64,000 nt of DNA from Hemerocallis citrina. Lineage: Eukaryota > Streptophyta > Magnoliopsida > Asparagales > Asphodelaceae. Positions 9,919 to 21,973 of this stretch are shown here, one piece after another. The stretch is taken from assembly GCA_017893485.1 (NCBI GenBank), contig CM030364.1, positions 41,782,109-41,846,108 of the forward strand, read 5' to 3'. Within the stretch, counting starts at the first letter, position 1, and every line of letters starts with the position of its first letter. The position numbers and the translations under genes are program-made. Below the pieces are notes generated by a model. The model made no database searches. It worked only from the letters and a program-made list of their open reading frames with translations, and had not been told where the DNA came from.

Positions 9919-11842
9919 ATGGCTGAAATCCCTCCTCCCCAAAACTTGTACTCGTCGGAGCCTTTCATCTCTAATAGGACAAGTCTTACACACCATTTTT
10001 TGATGGAAAATGCTATGACATCTGGAAAGTTCATGTCTCATTTTTTACAGATGCTCGGAGAAGAGGTATGGAAAGTATGTATCAACAAAACAGAAATCCT
10101 AGTTAGCGATGGAAAGAAGGCAATCACACCGGCGGAGTTATCCCTCAAAACAGCAAATTCCAAAGCCATGGTGGCTCTTTATGCAGGGTTGAACAATGAA
10201 GAGCTAATGCGATGCGGGCGTAACTGCAAAACAGCCTACGAGATCTGGAACAACATGCTGAAGCGGCATGAAGGAACCGCTTCCAAGGTAAAAGCTAAAG
10301 TGAATTTGTGTTTCTATAAATTTGATGTGTTTCGCATGTTGCCAGGTGAAAATGTAGACCAAATGCTCACCCATTTTGATATCATTTCCCACGAGCTTGA
10401 GAGCTTGGGTAAGGGGCTTGATGATGACCGAAAGGTCGGAAAGCTCATAAGCTGTCTCACGCCAGAGTGGGACGTTAAGGCCGCGGCAATGAGAGAGACT
10501 CTTGAAGAGAAGGGATTCGACTACTATACATTTTAAGGAAAGCTAAAGACGTACGAGATGGAAATAATGGAGACAAAAAGATACAGGCAAAATATCGGGA
10601 TTGAACTAAAGACTGAGGAGAAAACCATTGCACTAAAGACAGAAAAGGCCTGACCATCAAAAGCTGATTCAGATCATAAGAAGTCAGACGAGGACATTGC
10701 TCTATTAACAAGACAATTTTGTAAGTACCTCAAAAATAAAAAAATATGGCAGGTATCAAGAAAAAAGGGAAAAAGAGAAGGAGGATGTGTACTGCAAGTG
10801 CAAGAAGGCCGGACACATCCGTGCAAACTGCCCTATTCAACAAGACAGGAACATGGAATATTATCGCTCAAATCCAAGTCAGAAAAAGAAGGCGCTAAAG
10901 GCAACTTGGCTAGACTCGGATTCAAGTGAGGAAGAGTAAGACCACGGCGACGTCGGCTTCATGGCTCCTGGGAGTGGTGAGGTGCAATCACCTTCTCAAG
11001 AAGAGATAATCAAACAACCAACTTATGATGAACTTGTAGATATGTGTAATGGTTTGAAAGACTATGCCAAGAAACTAAGTCGTGAACTTAGACAATATAA
11101 ACAAAATTCTAATGAAATACATGACGTTTGTATAACAAAAAATCACAAACTGAAAAATAAGAATGCCCTAATTTTGGAAAACTTGAGTCATGTCAAAAAG
11201 ATCATGATATTTTGCTAGAAGAAAATGAGATTTTAAAATAACAAATTTGTGAATCGCTAGCAAAGCATGATGATCACTTAAAAGAGATTCAGGAGAAATC
11301 TGTTTATATTGCCAAGCTCACAAATGGCTTAGATTAATGTAAAAAAAAATTTGATGAAGTAGTGGAAGGATGTAATGAAGCCCTTAAACAAAATAGTATT
11401 CTTGATGCCACACTAGATACTCTTCGTTGGAACACAAAAGACGATGAAATAACTAGAAAAAGACTGTGTAAAAAGGTAATTGCGCTTGAAAAAATTATTG
11501 AAAAGCATCCCAGTAACTTTATTACAAAAGATTCAAGATCCTATCATGATAATCGAGGGCTTGGTTACGAAGAACCAATACCTCATCAAAAATCATCATG
11601 TCATACACACTTGTATAAAAATCAACACAATCACAAAACAAATATAAATCATACAAGTGTGCATGACCCAAGGCATAGTCGAATCACATGTCATTTTTGT
11701 TGTAGACTTGGGCATATTTCTTATAACTGTTCATTAAAAAGGAACACTAATCTTGTCTGGATAAGAAAGAATGTTGATGTAGGCTCAAAGCTCATATGGA
11801 TTCCTACAAACGTACAGGTGGGCAGTACGAAGTTTTCAACGT
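9919..11842 (+). pseudogene. Copia SIRE-type gag, disrupted
   Basis: It opens with MAEIPPPQNLYSSEPF and keeps one frame to 10536 (LSLKTANSKAMVALYAGLNN, AYEIWNNMLKRHEGT, VKAKVNLCFYKFDVFRMLPG), typical of copia gag with the KFDxFxMxPGE block. After stops and frameshifts a first zinc knuckle CKCKKAGHIRANC lies at about 10793-10831, then a coiled-coil-like acidic stretch (10961-11480). A second knuckle CHFCCRLGHISYNC is at about 11690-11731, followed by WIRKNVDVGSKLIW. The two-knuckle, coiled-coil gag is characteristic of SIRE/Maximus elements. The sequence stops where protease should begin. Confidence 0.8.
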
Positions 11843-12203
11843 AGAAAAAGTGCAGAAACCTTGATAGAAGACGCACAAAACTCAACAGGCATAGTAGTAA
11901 TCTGCATCCATATCAAGGAAATAAGTGAAGAATGGTGTTGTTCAAATAAGCACAGCACCGGGTAAAATCTATACTGGCTTTAATTTACAATAAACATTGA
12001 TTTATGAATTGTGCTTACAGAAGGTGAGTAACCGGTCGACCATACCTCTTAAAATTTCTTGTATGTCGAGATTGGACCGGTCAACCGAACGGTCGACCGT
12101 CCACCCCTCTGTCACTAATCACTAACTAAAACCCTTCTATTCAGACCGTATTGATGAATCGGTCGACCGATCAAGTTGGCTGATCTGCTTATTCCCTCTC
12201 CAA

Positions 12204-12210
12204 TATAAAT
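12204..12210 (+). promoter_or_regulatory. TATA box of the internal ORF
   Basis: TATAAAT preceded by a palindromic GGTCGACCGA block (about 12160-12170) and followed by a pyrimidine-rich leader of roughly 130 bases up to an ATG at 12344. Its place in the middle of the element suggests a separate transcription unit. This is inferred from sequence only. Confidence 0.45.
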
Positions 12211-12343
12211 ACATCTTCATCCCCAACCTCTCAACCTCACAAAGAAACCCTAGCCTCCAAATATAAAGCCATCTAATAAACCCTCATCTCTCAACTGTCC
12301 AGTCGAAAAAAGTCTCTCAAGTGCTCTCTGATCTTTCGTCTCA

Positions 12344-13487
12344 ATGGCTTCCTCTTATCACAAATCGAAGGGGAAGTAAGCTGTTGCTTCCAAATCCGTC
12401 ACTAGAAATAATATAATCTTTCGCAACTCATAATGTGCTGATCTTTACTTCTTTTCTCTCTATAATGCCCCCGTTGTTGCGAATCGGGTTATTAACCTAT
12501 CATCCTTGGGTGGACAATTCTCTGTCATGGTTAGAATTCTTAGGGAGTTTGGATGGGAAAACTATCTTGCTACCCCTAGCACTCACTCCGAGTCTCTAAC
12601 CCAACAATTCTATGCAAATCTTGAAGGACTTCAAGATGATGATCTCACCCTATCTTCTATCATCCTTGGCCGTAGGGTCAAAATCACTCCCGAATATCTC
12701 CGAGGGAGATACGAGTTTCCCGAAGGGGAGTTTGATGCATATCACCTAGACTTTAAAACTCTCAATTATAAGCCCGGTCACAATAAAAATACCGTCAAAT
12801 CTATGATCATTCAACCCAAATTTTCTCGTCCACCTCATCCCGCTCCTACCAATTTTACTGATACCACTCGAGTTCTTAATAAAATTGCCAATGCTGATAT
12901 TTGGCCCAAGAAAAATGATAAATCAGAAATTAGGGTCGATCAATCTTTCATCATCTTTCTTATCCTTGGGGAGTATAAATTTGACCTTGCTACATTCATC
13001 ATTCGTACGATGAATTATGCTACCACTTCAAATCGTGGTCTCCCTTTTAGCTCACTCATCTACAACCTTGCCATTGATTCCCGTATTAAGGTCGGAAATT
13101 ATTTGCTCAGTAAAAGTCTTATGCCCATCCTCCCTCAACAAATGTGCATTGATGTTCCGTTCAATCAGCGGTCTCGCCGTCGTCAAGCCCAACAACATGC
13201 AAGGCAAGCGGAACAAGCACCACGAGCCCCTTCCTCCTCGCGTCGCAAAAATGCCTCCTCCTCCTCCTCCTCATCATCATTCGTGACTTATGAGCAGTTT
13301 ACTGCTCATCAAATGCAAGTCTACGAGTACTATGTCAATACACTTGAATACTTGCAAGGTAAGGATGATTGGGAAATTCTTCCTCCTCCTAATGGTGAGG
13401 AAGGTGAAGATAAAGAAGAAGAAGAAGAAAGAAGAAGAAGAAGAAGAAGAAGAAGAAGAAGATGATGATGATGATGATGATGAGTAG
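12344..13487 (+). pseudogene. Putative plant transposon protein (PF20167-like), interrupted
   Basis: The start codon at 12344 (MASSYHKSKGK) is followed by TAA stops at 12377-12379 and 12431-12433 in the same frame. The frame is then open from 12434 to 13465. The core reads REFGWENYLATPSTHSESLT, QQFYANLEG, RRVKITPEYLRGRYEFPEGE and LPFSSLIYNLAIDSRI. FYANL plus an ITPE.L..... segment followed by a hydrophobic 'L.Y...LPFSSLI' block is the pattern of the plant-specific domain often called putative plant transposon protein. The serine-rich, basic stretch (13160-13280) is followed by an acidic tail coded by GAA/GAT repeats. A repeat-length change has put the last codons into an arginine frame instead of glutamate/aspartate. 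The function is unknown; such ORFs are typically carried by plant retroelements. Confidence 0.6.
13414..13484. repeat. (GAA)n(GAT)n microsatellite in coding sequence
   Basis: Imperfect GAA repeats followed by pure GAT repeats. In one frame they code an acidic tail ending at the TAG of 13485-13487; in the current ORF frame they code arginine. Confidence 0.9.
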
Positions 13488-13868
13488 GCTTGATTGTAAT
13501 TGCAAATGTTTCATCTCAATGTATGCATGAAATTTATTATCTAAATGTGTGATGACTTAGATTTTTATCTTTACATGACTTAAGTGGTATCTGTCGAAAA
13601 CTTGCACAAGAGCCAAACTGAGTATATAACCGTTACTATTCATATCTGTATAAGCTTACATATGCTAGCATTGATGCTTTGAAAATCCTAATATACTTAA
13701 TTACTATCAAGTAAACCAGTCCTATGTTTTCAAATAATTGATAAGATGTTAAGTTCTGTAGAGTATATGTTTTCTTTTTTGCTGCAGTATGTTGTTGGTG
13801 TTGCTGCACCCTTGTGCAGGTGCACATATGAACAAGAGTTCATTTCCATCCACACATCCAGTATATGT

Positions 13869-16800
13869 TGTAACACCCCGAATTCCAAACAGACTGAATT
13901 CGAAGTTCCACAGGATCTTTACACTTCTCTTCGTACAATTTTATAAGGAAATTTAAACTTTATTTTATATCAGAGTTACATTTACATTTACACTTTAAAT
14001 AGCGGAAGTAGTTTACAACATTTACATAAATAAATGTACAACACTTGAAACATTCTTTACGCTGCTTGCATACTTTAATCTTTGTCAATTCCTTTACCCT
14101 GCATAAAGACTGTGGGCACGTCAGTTCATTCAACTGACGAGATATTATACACGGCCATCCTCTCTATACCGAAACAGTATAACGATTCTCAATACTTAAC
14201 AAACCACAAACTTGTTCACAAAGCTAAAAGGACTATCATATTGATGTCGTGTTGTGATTGTGCGCCTAGTCCTTAATGCAATTTATTATTATTATTATTA
14301 GATGACACTAATGCGCACTTGTTCAGATTCTATGCATCCTATACTACATAGGTCCGAGGGAAAGCCCTTAATCATTCTTCAACTTGTAGGGTTTGATCCC
14401 TTGCCATGACTTAATCTACTTCTGTAACTACGGTAAGTATCCTAGATGTCCTATGAGTTACGAGCCCATGTCCAAACAACCTAGAGGAGAATCCCACATC
14501 GTGACATGACGCATCATGTAGAGCCTATGGTCAATTCAGCCACCGTCATGGACCATGGCACCACCCGTAGTTGATCAAACATCCCACAAACGTTGCCACG
14601 ATCCCGATAATTCCGGAGTAGTGTCCACGCCAAGACTTGACTCATCAAGTAGGCAACCTATGAATCACTCTCACACCGTAGACTCGAAGCCCTCATACTT
14701 GTATTTTTCTCTTACTTTCATCATGTCTTCTCTATTGTTTGGTCCTTAATTGTATGAATCATGAATAAAAATCAATTTCTAGGGTTAACTCTTTCCTCTA
14801 TACCGGTCTTAACCATCAATCAACGCATTTGACCTAAACCTGGTCTTTCACCTCAAATATCATATCAACATTTCTTTTATTGCCGGTATGAGACTTAGCT
14901 ACTCCCTAGTTCTTAATTTCAACTCATAATCACAACATTGAGTCCTTTCATGCTCATAAATTCTCTTTCATGATTAACAAAATTCTCATTTCATGTTCAT
15001 AGCATTCATGTATTCGTATTTGTAAAATCTTTTATAACTTATCGAACATTCACTTTTAATTTCATGTACACTATTATGCATAACCAAATGAATTCAATTT
15101 TTCCAACTAGTCACATTCAACAATTTTTGCTTTTCACGTAATTCTCTTAATCTTATTTTAAAATCCATACTAATTTCACAAATCCATACTTTTATTTCAC
15201 AAGTCACAATTTCTCATTTCTAAGTCTCATTTCGAATTTCTTCAAACACCTCATTTATTTTCTTTCTCAAAATTAAACAAGTCCCTTTTTGAAAATAGTC
15301 CCAAATTTTCAATTACATTTCATCAAAAGTTACAGAAATTTATTTCATGAAGTCTACATAATTTCTAGGAATTTTCCCCACATTTCTTCCCAATTTTAAT
15401 TTATTTTTATAACTCAAAGTATTAATTTTTTCTCTTACTTTCATCACGTCTTCTCTATTGTTTGGTCCTTAATTGTATGAATCATGAATAAAAATAAATT
15501 TCTAGGGTTAACTCTTTCCTCTATACCGGTCTTAACCATCAATCAACGCATTTGACCCAAACCTGGTCTTTCACCTCAAATATCATATCAACAATTCTTT
15601 TATTGCCGGTATGAGACTTAGCTACTCCCTAGTTCTTAATTTCAACTCATAATCACAACATTGAGTCCTTTCATACTCATAAATTCTCTTTCATGATTAA
15701 CAAAATTCTCATTTCATGTTCATAGCATTCATGTATTCGTATTTGTAAAATCTTTTATAACTTATCGAACATTCACTTTTAATTTCATGTACACTATTAT
15801 GCATAACCAAATGAATTCAATTTTTCCAACTAGTCACATTCAACAATTTGTGCTTTTCACGTAATTCTCTTAATCTTATTTTAAAATCCATACTAATTTC
15901 ACAAATTCATACTTTTATTTCACAAGTCACAATTTCTCATTTCTAAGTCTCATTTCGAATTTCTTCAAACACCTCATTTATTTTCTTTCTCAAAATTAAA
16001 CAAGTCCCTTTTTGAAAATAGTCCCAAATTTTCAATTACATTTCATCAAAAGTTACAGAAATTTATTTCATGAAGTCTACATAATTTCTAGAAATTTTTC
16101 CCACATTTCTTCCCAATTTTAATTTATTTTTATAACTCAAAGTATTAATTTTTTCTTCCAAAAAATCCACTTTATAAATCAAAGCCCACACCCAGATTCG
16201 AACCCACAACCAGCGGCCAAACAGTTACCACCCGAGACCACTGCGCCAAACCACAGAGGCGATAAGAATTGGGTTTTAACCCATTTGTATTAATTTTTGG
16301 GCATTCGTGATTTTTAACAAAATAAAAAAAGTAAAGCTCCTACTCATGATCGAACCCGAGACCAGAGACAACCCCACGCTACTGTAGCGCCTAAACGCTC
16401 TCCGACCAAATGGTCTAAGTGACTAGATTGTTTCGAAATGAGTTTGGTTGGGTTTGAACTAGTTTCTGTTCATCTCTAAATTTCATAATTTCTCAAAACA
16501 ATTTTGTTTCTTTTTCTTCTCTTTTTGAACTCAAACTTTTCAGAACATGAAACATATGAAATTACAGTAAATCAGTATTTTTATAGTCATTATTTGCCTT
16601 ATAAAAATGCATTTTTGGTCATATTTTGTGTTCTATGTCCATAATTTCTACATTGAGAACGGTTTACATTTCTACATAATTCGAGAATTAGATTTTCACA
16701 AGACAACTTGTTTCTTTGTTCTTTTACTCATTAGTCAATCTACAACATTTTTGGGATATAAATTCTCACTTTTCTAAAATAGTGTAACTTTAATTTAAAC

Positions 16801-17911
16801 TAACAATCATACATGATGCATTTAACTGAACTTTGTCTCACAAGCACAAATTTTCCATAGAACATAACTTATAAACACATAGCATGGTAAGATGATAATT
16901 TCTAACACTATGATTCACAATTTAGCAATCATTTTATCAATCATCCTCTAATTTATCATTCCATCTCAAAAAACAACCATAAATCCAAATTACTTAGTTT
17001 TTCTCTTAGTAGTAATTTATTCCTAGCATGGTGACTATATTAGAAGCATGAAAAATACCCACCTTATAATGAAGAGAAAACTAAAGAACTCCTAAAGAAT
17101 CTCCTACAACAAATGAACAAAGCCTTCTCCTCCTAGATCAACCACCAAGTTGTGCCTCTCCTTGTTGCAATGTTGAAACCCGAGCTCTCCCTTCTTGGTC
17201 CTTGAGATGCCGGCCTCCTCTCCTAGTTGAAACACCCACACAAAACTCTTTCTCTTTTTAACTCACAAAACTCCTAATCTTTTGTCTCACAACTTGAATT
17301 TTTCTCTCTTTCTATTCTTTCTTTTAGGTTCAGTGAGAGCTAATGAAGGGGGGATATTTATACAAATTCTTAGGGTGAATGGAGGGCAAGGATTAGATCC
17401 AATGGTTAGAGATTAAGGGCTTAGATGAAATAGGGAGTTATATAAACTACCCATGATGAACAACTACCTCTCCACCACCTCCATCTCTCCCACTCACTGC
17501 ATCACAATCCAGCCAAGGGGGAAATGGTGTGCAATGCACACTTCCATTGCGTGCACGTGCCACCTAGTGCCCCCCATTTACAAATTTGCTCATGTGACAA
17601 ATTTAATTGTCCATGAAATGAGTCTGCACTACAAGTTAGATAATTTCAAAAGAGAATTAAAGTAAATGGGCTCACTAATGGGCCAAACTAACCATGGGCT
17701 CAAAATAATTAAATAATTAATAAATATAGTGGGCTTAAAAAGGACAATTAGGTCTAGGTTTAAATTAGGCTTTTAAAGAGAATAATTGTAGAAAAATAAA
17801 GAGAACAATTACTATATAAAAATATTTTATACGAGAAATTATACAAACGAAATCATACGTGCACAACACATAAAATCAAAAAATCTTATAAATTAAATCT
17901 ATGGTGTTACA
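13869..17911. mobile_element. Long solo LTR (chromovirus/Tekay-like) in the copia element
   Basis: Starts TGTAACACCCCG and ends GGTGTTACA, flanked by a perfect 5-bp TSD, TATGT, at 13864-13868 and 17912-17916. It is 4043 bp with no primer site, polypurine tract or coding region, so a single LTR left by recombination is the simplest reading. The terminal sequence and multi-kilobase length fit Tekay/Del chromoviruses. It contains a 723-bp tandem duplication (14708-16153). Its insertion into the 3' part of the copia element is younger than that element. Confidence 0.75.
14708..16153. repeat. Tandem duplication of a 723-bp segment
   Basis: Units 14708-15430 and 15431-16153 are nearly identical by eye, with only scattered substitutions, which suggests a recent event inside the solo LTR. 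Neither unit has an open frame of note. Confidence 0.88.
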
Positions 17912-17916
17912 TATGT

Positions 17917-18977
17917 GATTAAGTAGTAGTTGAGTGTTGTGCATGCATAGAGAATCAATTTTCTATATACCTGCATAGGACCCATTTCTACTTGATGCAT
18001 ATCAACAAAAAGAGGATTCTATAGATGTATCTTATACATACTTCTATTCACCAAAGGATTTAACTTCTACATGTTTTTGCAATGTTTCACTGCAATCAGA
18101 AAAGGGGATTTTTTTTTTTTATCATAGATCCATATATATCAGTAGAAGACATTCTCTATACCCCCTACAACCAACCATATGGTTCATTTTCCTTCACACT
18201 GCTCTTACTGAATTCATCAAAAGAGATCTTCCTTATAAGCATAAATGGTCTTTCAGTATCTGCGGGGTCGACCGGTTCGCCCTCTGTGGGTTCTGTTGGT
18301 TTTGCGGTCGACCGACATCCTCTCTAGGAGTCTTTTGAAAAACTGCAGTATGCGGTCAACCGATCCTCTCTCTGGCCCATATTTTTAAGTCTTATAAAAT
18401 TATTGTTGCACTCTCAAAATTTTGTTGCTTTCATGTGTATTGGGGAGAATCTCGAATCTATGATATTATGAAGAGCTCTCACTGTATAGCAAAGAGTCTC
18501 GCTATCAACAATATAATGTAAGAAGATTCTCTTCCATTTTTTTTACAATATTGTATTCATTGTAATGTCATAAAATGTTTTCCCTTTGGTGTTTTCATTG
18601 GTAATTTATTCTACGAACTTTCCAAGTTTTATTTTTCTTATGTCTCCTCTATTTATCCCCTCTTGGTGTGTTCCAAAAGGGGGGAGTATTATTTCTTAGA
18701 ATGTTTTCAAAATAATTTAATGTTTTCAAAATAATTTCTCCTTATTTCATAAGTTTTCAAATTATGTATATTACTCTCACCCCTCTCTTATATTTGTTAT
18801 TTAAGTTCTGTATTACATGGAGCATTATATTAAGGGGGAGTATTCACTTCCTTAAAAGCTTTATTTATATGAAAATCTATTTTACAGGATGTACTAAATT
18901 CAGGAGGAGTATTCATATGTTGTGCTTTAATTTTTCAAACATTCATGCATGTTTTGTTCACACCAAAATGGAGAGAT
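17917..18977 (+). other. 3' untranslated part of the copia element
   Basis: No coding frame. It carries GGTCGACCGG and GCGGTCGACCGA palindromes at about 18268-18312 and ends with the purine-rich AAATGGAGAGAT before the 3' LTR. Confidence 0.6.
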
Positions 18978-19953
18978 TGTTGACTCTTAGTTTGGTGCGC
19001 ACAAAATGTGCTCACTCATACTAATAAGTTTGAATTTAGTGTGTCAGATTTTCAGAATCAAATAACATCAAAAAGAGATCCAAGAGAGATTCACAAATAT
19101 ACAAACAAGGAAAGAAACAAAGAATAATGGCAAACACAAGCAAAAGAGGAAGATATTCAAAAAGAATTTTTGATTAATTGGTCCACAAGCAAAAGAGGAA
19201 GATATCAAGATCTGAATTTTTCTTTCTATTTTCGTAAGATTATAATTGTATAAGATTGATTAAAGAGAGATTAATTTATGATAAGAAAACTGGGTGGATT
19301 CGGAATAAATAGCGCGTGACTGGTCGACCGCATCGCAGTCGACCGCAACCATGAGTTGTTTGAGAAGCAGTCGACCTTTCACCTCTCTACTTTACGTCAG
19401 AGAGCTGAACAGTCGACCGCACCAATATGACTGTCGACCGCACTTTGCGCTGTGTATATTCTTGGAAAGTATCGTTTTTTATTTTTGGATTGATACTCTT
19501 CCCCGTCTATTAATATTGACGAATCCACTGTGTCTTCCTTACCTAATTACTTCTGAAAAAAATTCTTGAGAACTAATCCTTCAGTTAATTAATCTGAGTG
19601 TGATCGTTTATTTGGTTGTATTCTTCAGTTAAGATCATTAACGATCTTGAATTTTTCTTTTCATTTCTTTTCCACTTCGGTGAGATTGATGGGACTTGGA
19701 TTAGAAGTCCTGTGGGTGTAATAGGACTCTCGGTCTAAATCCGTGAATCACTGTACAAGGGTTTTGAGTATAGTGGAACGCTTGTGGCGGAGAATTGCTA
19801 CAAGTAGGTGGTGTGGACGTAGACCTAGGGGTCGAATCACGTTATATCGCTGTATCATCTGTGTTTGCTTTTCTTATCACTCTTGCATTTACTTTATTTT
19901 AATTTTTTTAATTCCGCAAGATCACCCTATTCACCCCCCTAGGGTGATTTACA
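18978..19953 (+). repeat. 3' LTR of SIRE-like element
   Basis: 976 bp, starts TGTTGACTCTTAG and ends GTGATTTACA. It is colinear with the 5' LTR and differs by scattered substitutions and one missing palindromic unit. Confidence 0.88.
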
Positions 19954-20364
19954 AAATTATTTACGAACCGATATCTCTTTCTCTATGCAGAGGGATGGAG
20001 TCCACGACGGCGCGGCGGAGCAACATGTGGTGGCGTGGCAGGATGGTTGTGCAATGGCGCAGCGATGTAGCGGTACAGCGGTGCGACGACACAGTGCTGC
20101 AATGGCGCGTTGGCGCATCGAATGGTTCAACATAGAGAGAGGAGGGGGGGGGGGTAGGAACAGACGGATGGGTTTTAAGAGGAAGATGGAGAGGAACAGG
20201 CGGATGAGAATTGAAAGTAGAGTTTTACTGATTGGAAAATTAATTTGTATGTACGTGCATTTTACGGGTTTCTTGGATTTGTATTGGGGAGTTACTTTGT
20301 ACGCCCGATGCACGCATTGGTAGATTTACAAACGACAACTCCAACTCTTCCATTATAATAGTTA

Positions 20365-20541
20365 CTAGTAATTTACACGTGATGCACGTCCTAAATAAAA
20401 TATATTTTTTTAAAGTAAAATTTTTTTGACGTAGTCTGGCCTCAAACCAAAGAACTTTTTTTTATATTAGTTATCTACGGACAATGCACCTAAATTGGTA
20501 GATTTACAAACGACAACCCCAACTCTCCCATTATAATATTA
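20365..20541 (-). mobile_element. Short non-autonomous Helitron (H1)
   Basis: On the minus strand it ends with hairpin ACGTG-cat-CACGT and CTAG (CTAG at 20365-20368), followed by T. The 5' side starts AATATTATAATGGGAGAG, the conserved head of this family, but lacks its first few bases because H2 is inserted there. Confidence 0.6.
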
Positions 20542-20871
20542 CTAGTATTTTTTACATGCGATGCACATTTTGATAAAAGTTGAAGGATTTTCACGTGCGA
20601 TGTACGTGTTAGAAAATAGTTTTGGAGTTGGATGTGCGGTGTACGTGTTTATAAGTAGAATTGGAGTTGTATATGCAACATATGTGATTGTTTGGTGTTG
20701 AAAAAATATTGAAATTTTTTTTTGCACGTGTGTTGCACGTTTAATAGGTGAAATTTTGTTTATTTATTTGTTTTTGTTGTAATTAATGGAAGAGTTGGAG
20801 TTGCACATGCAACACATGAGTTCGTATGTTGACAAATTACAACTCCAACTCTCTCATTATATATAGAGAGA
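20542..20871 (-). mobile_element. Short non-autonomous Helitron (H2)
   Basis: Minus strand: begins TCTCTCTATATATAATGAGAG (at 20871, after an A) and ends with a GTGCATCGCAT hairpin and CTAG (20542-20545), followed by T. It sits exactly in the 5' tip of H1. Confidence 0.6.
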
Positions 20872-20906
20872 TATATTAGAGATATATTATTATATTATCT
20901 CTAATA

Positions 20907-21091
20907 TCTAATATTATAATGGGAGAAGGCCTTAGTACCATTTGTAAATGTTTTGTCAATCTACCAACCCGTGTAACACACGTGCATAACTATTATAAAG
21001 GAGGTCCTAGGTTCAAATCAAGACTACGTCTAAATTTTTATTTTAAAAAACTATATTTATTAAAACGTGCATCGCACATGTAAACTACTAG
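20907..21091 (+). mobile_element. Complete 185-bp Helitron
   Basis: Begins TCTAATATTATAATGGG after an A. It ends with the hairpin arms around ACGTGCATCGCACATG (21065-21080) and CTAG (21088-21091), followed by T. A copy of the same subfamily lies at 38544-38696 on the other strand. No coding capacity. Confidence 0.7.
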
Positions 21092-21151
21092 TTATTATAG
21101 ATAGATTATAGATTTGGATACATGGATGTGTGACCTGTAACAAAAAAAAAA

Positions 21152-21623
21152 TCTATATAATAAAACACAAAGAAAGCTATCAAGTGGATCTCCTTCAATC
21201 CCCAAAAAATTAAAGGTCCACATATAACTTCACAAAACATATTTTCCCTCCTAAAGTTTCTTCCCAAAACTCAAATTCAAATCCCTTACCCAAACAACTC
21301 CCATATTTATTTAATTATATATATATATTTCTCATTCCCTCCCTCTTCTATTCAAAAATTTAAGAAAATAAAAATTTTAAATTTTTTTACAAAATAATAA
21401 ATTAAGAAACTAAAAAAATTAAAACTTTAAAAACTTTAAAAATAATTCAAAATAAATCAAAAAAGTCATATAATATGTTTTTTATTGGACCCCCAAAAGT
21501 TTCTCATATAATATGTTTGTTACTTCAATTAATTTGCTGGGCCTCCAAAACTATTTTATATGATCAAACAAGGTGCACCGTTCTGAAGACGTGTCGTAGG
21601 CACGTGTTAACGGGCAAACCTAG
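21152..21623 (+). mobile_element. Non-autonomous Helitron, 472 bp
   Basis: 5' end TCTATATAATAAAACACAAAG after an A; 3' end with stem ACGTG...CACGT (about 21590-21605) and CTAG at 21620-21623, then T. AT-rich, no coding capacity. Confidence 0.65.
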
Positions 21624-21973
21624 TATACATACAAAATATGTGGTAGTGTACATAATGAATCTTCAATTGGAATAATCTCTTTCCGATTTTGGTCTACATG
21701 GTTTTATATACGCCCCAATTTTCATGTGTATGTATGTAGATCTATAAATATTTTTTGCTAGGTAGAACTTTTTTTTTTTGTTTTTTGTTTTTTGTTTTTT
21801 TTTTTGAGAAACTGTTTTTCCGTATAATATAAAACACAATTCAGAAACAAAGAATTTTTTACCAAAATAACCAACTTTTTGAAAGTATTTACCAAACTAA
21901 CCCACTTTCGAAAGTATTTATCAAAACAACTCACTTGCCAACTAGTTATTGACCCTAGTGAAAACATGGTCGC

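Larger units (their letters stand above)
8864..19953 (+). mobile_element. Non-autonomous SIRE-like Ty1/copia element with extra ORF
   Basis: Bounded by 1.0-kb LTRs (8864-9863, 18978-19953) and a perfect 5-bp TSD, AAATT, at 8859-8863 and 19954-19958. It has an initiator-methionine tRNA primer site, a two-zinc-knuckle gag and a purine-rich tract before the 3' LTR. No protease, integrase, RT or RNase H code was seen. In their place is a plant-transposon-protein ORF with its own TATA-like promoter (12204-13487). It therefore resembles the gag-only (TR-GAG) class of non-autonomous elements. A later 4-kb LTR insertion (13869-17911) accounts for over a third of its length. Confidence 0.85.

Noticed and set aside
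16190..16400. tRNA-like phrases (ATTCGAACCC, GATCGAACCC)
   Set aside because: Only B-box-like words; no acceptor stem or full cloverleaf can be formed, and they lie within an LTR.
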